Shown piece after piece: positions 59,398-64,000 of a DNA stretch of 64,000 nt (the stretch's first letter is position 1; each line of letters begins with the position of its first letter). This DNA comes from Gammaproteobacteria bacterium CG_4_10_14_0_2_um_filter_38_22. GTDB lineage: Bacteria > Pseudomonadota > Gammaproteobacteria > Coxiellales > Coxiellaceae. The position numbers and the translations under genes were made by a program. Under the pieces are notes generated by a model. It was given only the letters and a program-made list of their open reading frames with translations, was not told where the DNA came from and did no database searches. The stretch covers positions 1 to 64,000 of the forward strand of contig PFPT01000068.1 of the NCBI GenBank assembly GCA_002793195.1, in the 5' to 3' direction.

Positions 59398-59739
59398 ATG
59401 GATTGCCTTTTTTGTAAAATTGCTGCTGGCACACTCAAAACTGATTTTGTTTATCATGATGAGCAAGTGGTTGCCTTTAACGATATCGCACCACAGGCAC
59501 CACATCATATTTTAATTATTCCTAAAAAACACATTGCCACCATTAATGATATTGCTGAAAAAGACAATGCGTTAATTGGCCACATGATGCAAACCGCCAA
59601 AAAAATTGCGGTGGAATTAAAAATACAAGACGCGGGTTATCGCGTGATCATGAATTGCAATCAAAATGGCGGACAAGCTGTTTATCATATTCATTTTCAT
59701 TTATTAGGTGGCAGACAAATGAGTTGGCCGCCCGGTTAA
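59398..59739 (+). CDS. HIT-family nucleotide phosphoramidase (HinT-like)
   Basis: This is a 113-residue histidine-triad protein. The active site is VYHIHFHLLGG near the C-terminus (His-x-His-x-His), preceded by CLFCKI at the N-terminus and APHHILIIPKKHIATIN. HinT-type enzymes hydrolyse AMP-N conjugates. GGGG precedes the ATG by about 8 nt. Confidence 0.94.
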   Translation: MDCLFCKIAAGTLKTDFVYHDEQVVAFNDIAPQAPHHILIIPKKHIATINDIAEKDNALIGHMMQTAKKIAVELKIQDAGYRVIMNCNQNGGQAVYHIHFHLLGGRQMSWPPG

Positions 59740-59752
59740 TTCTCGTTATACT
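59724..59752 (+). promoter_or_regulatory. Sigma-70-type promoter for folE
   Basis: TTGGCC (59724-59729), 17 bp, then TATACT (59747-59752). It lies over the end of the HIT gene, and the folE ATG is about 27 bp downstream of the -10. Confidence 0.65.
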
Positions 59753-59778
59753 GCGTTCTTTTTAACCATGAGAATGCC

Positions 59779-60381
59779 ATGCTAGAAACTGACATTTGCG
59801 CTGAAAAGGCGATTAATAAAACAGCATCACCCGATGACATCATGGAAGCGCAGCTTGCACACCTCATTCGTGAATTGGGCGATGACCCCACGCGCGAAGG
59901 TATGGCAAAAACACCCAAACGCGCGCGTCAAGCATTGCAATTTTTAACGAAAGGATACCGTGAAAATTTAACTGACATAATCAATGGCGCCATTTTTCAA
60001 AGCGCCATGGATGAAATGGTGATTGTCAAAGATATCGAGCTATATTCTTTATGCGAGCATCACTTACTGCCTTTTATTGGTAAATGTCATGTTGCTTATT
60101 TACCCAATGGCAAAGTACTGGGGTTATCCAAAATAGCGCGTATCATTGATCATTTTGCAAGACGCTTTCAAATTCAAGAAAACCTCACACGTGAAATTGC
60201 GCATTGTATTCAAACAGTCACTGAAGCCAATGGCGTTGGCGTTATCATTGAAGCCAAACACATGTGCATGATGATGCGTGGCGTTGAAAAACAAAACTCC
60301 AATATGATCACATCCATGATGCTCGGTTGTTTTCGAAATGATGACCGCACCCGAACGGAATTTTTAAGCTTGGTTAGGTGA
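59779..60381 (+). CDS. folE: GTP cyclohydrolase I
   Basis: This is a 200-residue FolE, which opens GTP to dihydroneopterin triphosphate, the first folate step. The zinc ligands are visible as [14 protein letters not shown] (about 90) and [10 protein letters not shown] (about 165). Others are [16 protein letters not shown] (about 34-49) and [15 protein letters not shown]. Together with pabB and folP in this window it shows that a de novo folate pathway is present. Confidence 0.97.
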   Translation: MLETDICAEKAINKTASPDDIMEAQLAHLIRELGDDPTREGMAKTPKRARQALQFLTKGYRENLTDIINGAIFQSAMDEMVIVKDIELYSLCEHHLLPFIGKCHVAYLPNGKVLGLSKIARIIDHFARRFQIQENLTREIAHCIQTVTEANGVGVIIEAKHMCMMMRGVEKQNSNMITSMMLGCFRNDDRTRTEFLSLVR

Positions 60382-60416
60382 CTTTAAAATCGTTATTGAC
60401 AGATAACGCTTTCTGA

Positions 60417-60445
60417 TTGAAATTAAAAAAAACGTTCGTTATACT
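60417..60445 (+). promoter_or_regulatory. Sigma-70-type promoter for tRNA-Leu
   Basis: TTGAAA (60417-60422), exactly 17 bp, then TATACT (60440-60445). The tRNA begins 14 bp after the -10. Both hexamers are close to consensus. Confidence 0.85.
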
Positions 60446-60459
60446 GCATTCACTTTCTA

Positions 60460-60543
60460 GCCGAGGTGGCGGAATTGGTAGACGCGCCGGACTCAAAATC
60501 CGGTGATGGTGACATTGTGAGGGTTCGAGTCCCTCCCTCGGTA
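60460..60543 (+). tRNA. tRNA-Leu(CAA)
   Basis: This is an 84-nt class II tRNA. The acceptor GCCGAGG pairs with CCTCGGT (G1-U72, as in E. coli tRNA-Leu), followed by discriminator A. The anticodon arm is CCGGA-CTCAAAA-TCCGG, giving anticodon CAA for UUG. It has a long variable arm and the T-arm GGGTTCGAGTCCC. The 3' CCA is not encoded; the next bases are AAAAA. It has its own promoter and a likely terminator at 60616-60640. Confidence 0.96.
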
Positions 60544-60615
60544 AAAAATTCACTTAATTTTAGTCATAAAACCGACTTAAAAGTGCACTCAACCTTAAGC
60601 TTATTTTAATTTTTC

Positions 60616-60640
60616 TCCTTAAGAGTTTCTTAAGGATTTT
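60616..60640 (+). terminator. Likely intrinsic terminator after tRNA-Leu
   Basis: TCCTTAAG and CTTAAGGA form a perfect 8-bp stem with a 5-nt loop, followed by TTTT. The stem is A/T-rich, so strength is moderate. Confidence 0.55.
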
Positions 60641-60698
60641 GATGTAATTTAAAAATATCGGTTCACCTATTAATTAACAAAATAAGGAGCTCAATCTC

Positions 60699-60896
60699 AT
60701 GGCAAAACCCCAAGAAAAAGCAACAGAAATGCAACAACAAGAAGCAGATAAAACAAACAATGCCTCAAAAAAAGCCAATTCATCTGTTGGACTTTTTGCT
60801 AAGGTAAAAAGAATCAAAAAGGGAGAAAATCTGGAAGGAGCAGCTGAGTTTGCTCTTAACGTTCTTTTAAACCCAGGTAAAAGTTGTTCCAGATAA
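60699..60896 (+). CDS. Unknown small protein (65 aa)
   Basis: The strong ribosome site AAGGAG lies 9-10 nt before the ATG, which supports this as a real gene. The product is hydrophilic: an acidic/Gln N-terminal third, a Lys-rich middle (KVKRIKKGENLEGA), and a short helix EGAAEFALNVLLNPGKS ending in Cys-Ser-Arg. No signal peptide, membrane segment or known family is recognised. A GC-rich terminator follows at 60970. Confidence 0.55.
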   Translation: MAKPQEKATEMQQQEADKTNNASKKANSSVGLFAKVKRIKKGENLEGAAEFALNVLLNPGKSCSR

Positions 60897-60969
60897 AAGT
60901 TTTTAAGTTAACAGTAGCATTAAATTACTATTAAAAAAATAAATTCTATTTTTATAGCTCTTCCAAAAT

Positions 60970-60990
60970 CCCCGCCTCGCGGGGTTATTT
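60970..60990 (+). terminator. Intrinsic terminator after the 65-aa gene
   Basis: CCCCGC-CTC-GCGGGG is a perfect 6-bp G/C stem followed by TTATTTT. It ends the 60699-60896 transcript and lies just before the large palindrome. Confidence 0.75.
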
Positions 60991-60995
60991 TAACT

Positions 60996-61167
60996 TAGAT
61001 TCAGCAGTCAAACCCGTAGCAAGAGCGTTTAAGCTATAGAAGATGCATTGGATTTTTGAAAAATTTTTTTGAAATCGTATTCACCCATACGGTGAAAAAA
61101 ATGTTCAAAAATCCAGTGCAGATTCAGACGATTAAGCACTCGCAATAGAGTTTGACTGCCGAATCTA
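60996..61167. repeat. 172-bp imperfect palindromic element
   Basis: The outer arms TAGATTCAGCAGTCAAAC (60996-61013) and the reverse complement at 61150-61167 match at 17 of 18 positions. Middle arms at 61044-61060 and 61104-61120 match at 16 of 17. The apex TTCACC-CATAC-GGTGAA (61080-61096) is perfect. The whole stretch can fold into one long interrupted hairpin. It fills the gap between the 65-aa gene terminator and the dnaE stop (61171). It may be a MITE-like or REP/BIME-type mobile repeat, or a structured RNA end. Confidence 0.7.
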
Positions 61168-61170
61168 GGT

Positions 61171-64000
61171 TTAATAGCCTACTTTCACAAATGCCTCGCC
61201 ACACAACTGCTTTAATTGTGCGAGCAGCGCATTTTTAGGATGCACAGACAAATTTTTACCTAACTCAATTTTTACTTTTGCATCATTCGACTGATAAAAA
61301 ACTTGCACAGGACAATGCCCGCCTTGAAAAGGTTGCATAATGGGTGGTAAATCAGCAACAAGTTTTTCAACGTGCGCTTCCGACTCCACAAAAATCACCA
61401 AACGCTTTGCTAACTGTGCGCGTTTCACATCAAGTAACTCAATGGACTCAGCCAGCATACGTATATTCTGATTAAAACTGTCTTCTTCTACTTTACCATG
61501 CACAATATACACTTGATTTTTTTCAAGATAGGGCAACACTTCATCGCACAGCTTACTAAACAAGGTCACTTCAACCACACCCTTTCTATCTTCAAGCGTC
61601 AAAATGGCCATACGCTTGCCTTGCTTGGTAATAATTTTTTTAATAGCAATAAGCAATCCCGCAATACAAACTGATTTTCCCATTTGTTTTGACAACGCAT
61701 CAATTGCGCAAGTGGTTAATCGCGTGATTTCATTTTCATAAATTTTAATGGGGTGACCACTTAAATACAGGCCCAATACATTTTTTTCAGCACTTAATTT
61801 TTCAAGGGTGTCTTCATGCGAAACAATCACATAATCAGGCGCAATATATTTTTTTTCCTCGTCTGACAAAGAACCAAATAAATCTGTTTGACCCACCGAT
61901 TGCATTTTATTTTTTTGTTCTGCATTTTTAATGGCTTTATCAATCGAGGCAATTAAAGTAGCACGATTCACACCCAAAAAATCCATCGCACCCGCATAAA
62001 TTAATGGCTCAATCGTACGACGAGAAACGGTATGTAAATTCAATCGTTCACAAAAATCAAATAAATCTCGATAATTTCCATTCTTTTCACGCTCTTCGGC
62101 AATATGTTTTGCAGCAGCTTCGCCCACCCCTTTAATCGCGCCTAATCCATAAGTGATTTCATTTTTTTCATTCACACGAAACGAGAAAAAATCCTCATTA
62201 ATGTTGGGCGGTAATACTTTTAACGCCATCGACTGACATTCATGATAAAAGGAAACCACTTTGTCTGTGTTATCCATATCAGATGACAAAACAGCAGCCA
62301 TAAACTCAGCAGGATAATGCGCTTTCAAATAAGCCGTTTGATAGGCCAGCAAAGCATAAGCCGCGGAGTGCGATTTATTAAAACCATATCCGGCAAATTT
62401 CTCGATAACATCAAAAATATGTGCCGACACTGTTTCATCTACACCACGATTTTTAGCACCTGAAATAAATGTCTTGCGCAGCTTGGCCATTTCCTCTGGT
62501 TTTTTCTTACCCATGGCACGACGTAATAAATCAGCGCTACCCAATGAATAACCCGATAAGACCTGTGCGATTTGCATCACTTGTTCTTGATATAAAATCA
62601 CGCCATAAGTGGGTTTTAAAATGGGTTCAATATCAGGATGAAAATAATGTACTTTTTCACGACCATGTTTGCGATTAATAAAATCATCGACCATGCCAGA
62701 TTGCAATGGACCCGGCCGAAATAACGCAACGAGCGCTGTGATTTCATCAAAACAATCTGGCTGTAGTCGACGTACCAAATCTTTCATGCCACGTGATTCT
62801 AGTTGAAATACTGCTGTGGTTGCGCATGACTTCAAAAGAGAAAATGTTTTTTCGTCATCTAATGGAATTTTTTCGATGTCTAAAATCCCTCGCGAACGTC
62901 GTTCGCCAGCCTCTTTTTCAAAGCTCGATGAGTGTGGCGAATCAGGGGGGAGTTGATTAATCGCATCGACTGCCCACTGAATAATGGTCAGCGTGCGTAA
63001 ACCCAAAAAGTCAAACTTCACCAAACCCACTGCTTCAACATCATCTTTATCAAACTGGGTAACAACATGGGTTGATCCCGATTCACAATACAGCGGTGCA
63101 AAATCAGTTAACTTGGTTGGTGCAATAATCACACCGCCGGCATGCTTACCTGCATTGCGCGCCAAACCTTCTAGTTTTTTTGCCAAATCAATTAACGTTT
63201 TGACTTCAACATCGATGTTATACAATTTGGCTAACTCGACTTCTTGCTGCAATGCTTTTTCTAATGTGATGCCAATTTCAAATGGAATGAGTTTTGCAAT
63301 TTTATCAACAAATCCATAAGGAAAACCCAGCACACGACCCACATCACGCACCACCGCTTTGGCTGCCATCGTGCCATACGTAATAATTTGTGATACCGAA
63401 TCACGTCCATATTTTTCTGCAACATAATCAATCACGCGGTCGCGATTATCCATACAAAAATCAATATCAAAGTCAGGCATGGAAACCCGCTCAGGATTTA
63501 AAAAACGCTCAAACAATAGTTCATGCTTAATGGGGTCTAACCCTGTAATGCCTAACGCGTACGCCACCAATGAACCCGCACCCGATCCACGTCCCGGGCC
63601 TACTGGAATATTATTTTCTTTTGCCCATCGAATAAAATCCGCCACAATTAAAAAGTAACCTGCAAATCCCATTTTTTGAATCACATCCAATTCAAAGCGT
63701 AGCCGATCAAGATAATGACCCGGCATTTGAGATTCAGTATTTGGAAAATGTTTTTGCAATCCACTCATGCATTTTTTTTCAAAATAGGTTTTTAAATGGG
63801 TGCCGGCGGGCAGCGGGTATTGCGGCAAAAACACTTCACCCAATTTTAATTCAACGGTGCATCGCTTCGCGATTTCAACTGTATTTTGTAAGCTTTCAGG
63901 GATATCAGAAAATAAATCCTGCATTTCGGCAGCAGTTTTAAAATATTGTTGATTGCTGTAATTTTTAGGCCGTTTGGGATCATTTAATACACGACTAGAC
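61171..64000 (-). CDS. dnaE: DNA polymerase III alpha subunit, 3' part (N-terminus beyond window)
   Basis: The frame is open to the right edge, giving about 942 of an expected 1150-1180 residues. The missing part is most of the PHP domain. Visible are LNDPKRPKNYSNQQYFK at the edge, GPGRGSGAGSLVAYALGI, the catalytic MPDFDIDFCMDNRD, GLARNAGKHAGGVII, TAVFQLESRGMKDLVRRLQP (shortened AVFQLESRGMKDL), and FRPGPLQSGMVDDFI. The C-terminal OB and clamp-loader-binding parts follow. Between KFDFLGLRTLTI and IPLDDEKTF it carries an extra 14 or so residues of odd composition. An internal ATG at 63924 is not the real start. Confidence 0.96.
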   Translation of the reverse strand, partial: SSRVLNDPKRPKNYSNQQYFKTAAEMQDLFSDIPESLQNTVEIAKRCTVELKLGEVFLPQYPLPAGTHLKTYFEKKCMSGLQKHFPNTESQMPGHYLDRLRFELDVIQKMGFAGYFLIVADFIRWAKENNIPVGPGRGSGAGSLVAYALGITGLDPIKHELLFERFLNPERVSMPDFDIDFCMDNRDRVIDYVAEKYGRDSVSQIITYGTMAAKAVVRDVGRVLGFPYGFVDKIAKLIPFEIGITLEKALQQEVELAKLYNIDVEVKTLIDLAKKLEGLARNAGKHAGGVIIAPTKLTDFAPLYCESGSTHVVTQFDKDDVEAVGLVKFDFLGLRTLTIIQWAVDAINQLPPDSPHSSSFEKEAGERRSRGILDIEKIPLDDEKTFSLLKSCATTAVFQLESRGMKDLVRRLQPDCFDEITALVALFRPGPLQSGMVDDFINRKHGREKVHYFHPDIEPILKPTYGVILYQEQVMQIAQVLSGYSLGSADLLRRAMGKKKPEEMAKLRKTFISGAKNRGVDETVSAHIFDVIEKFAGYGFNKSHSAAYALLAYQTAYLKAHYPAEFMAAVLSSDMDNTDKVVSFYHECQSMALKVLPPNINEDFFSFRVNEKNEITYGLGAIKGVGEAAAKHIAEEREKNGNYRDLFDFCERLNLHTVSRRTIEPLIYAGAMDFLGVNRATLIASIDKAIKNAEQKNKMQSVGQTDLFGSLSDEEKKYIAPDYVIVSHEDTLEKLSAEKNVLGLYLSGHPIKIYENEITRLTTCAIDALSKQMGKSVCIAGLLIAIKKIITKQGKRMAILTLEDRKGVVEVTLFSKLCDEVLPYLEKNQVYIVHGKVEEDSFNQNIRMLAESIELLDVKRAQLAKRLVIFVESEAHVEKLVADLPPIMQPFQGGHCPVQVFYQSNDAKVKIELGKNLSVHPKNALLAQLKQLCGEAFVKVGY
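62884..62955 (-). repeat. Palindromic in-frame insertion in dnaE
   Basis: This stretch encodes QLPPDSPHSSSFEKEAGERR and then SRGI, replacing about 10 residues found in E. coli DnaE (KRRAKNGEPP). The DNA holds a perfect inverted repeat TTCGCCA (62902-62908) / TGGCGAA (62935-62941), CCCT/AGGG further out, and the palindrome CGAACGTCGTTCG. It is visibly more G/C-rich (CCCCCC, GGGGGG) than its flanks. It looks like a protein-coding palindromic repeat of the kind known in Rickettsia. Confidence 0.6.

Overview
The window is A/T-rich, densely packed bacterial DNA. Its gene families and local gene orders (rlmE-ftsH-folP-glmM, hflX-hflK-hflC-purA, grpE-dnaK-dnaJ, holD-rimI) are those of a gammaproteobacterium. 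The mix of a SUF-only Fe-S cluster, an ornithine decarboxylase / deoxyhypusine-synthase-like / agmatinase cluster, an AddAB-like nuclease pair, and several orphan membrane or Ser/Gln-rich proteins suggests a host-associated member of the Legionellales (Coxiella/Rickettsiella/Aquicella/Berkiella-like). That placement is inferred from content, not from a database search.

Layout. 1-2.4 kb is accessory: the 3' end of a pentatricopeptide-repeat (PPR) gene, an intact DDE transposase, and a 575-bp gene-free stretch with several DnaA-box-like motifs. 2.4-8.4 kb holds a two-gene AddB/AddA-like helicase-nuclease operon. 8.4-11.5 kb holds a membrane protein, an outer-membrane barrel, a 5'-nucleotidase and a small exported protein. 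11.6-22.2 kb is one collinear minus-strand array: Rrf2 regulator, sufB-C-D-S-U-A-T, rlmE, ftsH, folP, glmM. An 8-bp-arm palindrome lies between the Rrf2 gene and a divergent cation-efflux gene. 22-32.6 kb carries sbcB, an APC antiporter, tsaB, pabB, a PilX-like protein, xseA and an AraC/GyrI-type regulator. 32.7-39.2 kb is lolC/E-lolD-hflX-hflK-hflC-purA on the minus strand.

39.5-42.8 kb is a three-gene polyamine cluster with intrinsic terminators between consecutive genes. 43-46.9 kb is grpE-dnaK-dnaJ with two good sigma-32-type promoters. 46.9-52.2 kb is elyC, nadK, recN, an unknown Gln-rich protein and a secreted PLC-like phosphodiesterase. 52.2-54.6 kb is holD-rimI plus a multipass protein with an internal duplication. 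54.6-60.4 kb holds an EmrAB-type pump, a small membrane protein, a flavin monooxygenase, a HIT protein and folE. The right end has tRNA-Leu(CAA), a 65-aa orphan, a 172-bp imperfect palindrome, and dnaE running off the edge with an in-frame palindromic insertion.

Functional links: folE, pabB and folP are all folate-pathway genes, but folP has unusual pABA-loop residues. The SUF genes and the metal exporter probably share one Fe-S-responsive operator. No prophage, CRISPR array or rRNA was seen. The points most worth a second look are the polyamine cluster with its inter-gene terminators, the half-length SufD, the divergent FolP, the dnaE insertion, the large palindrome, and the PPR gene.
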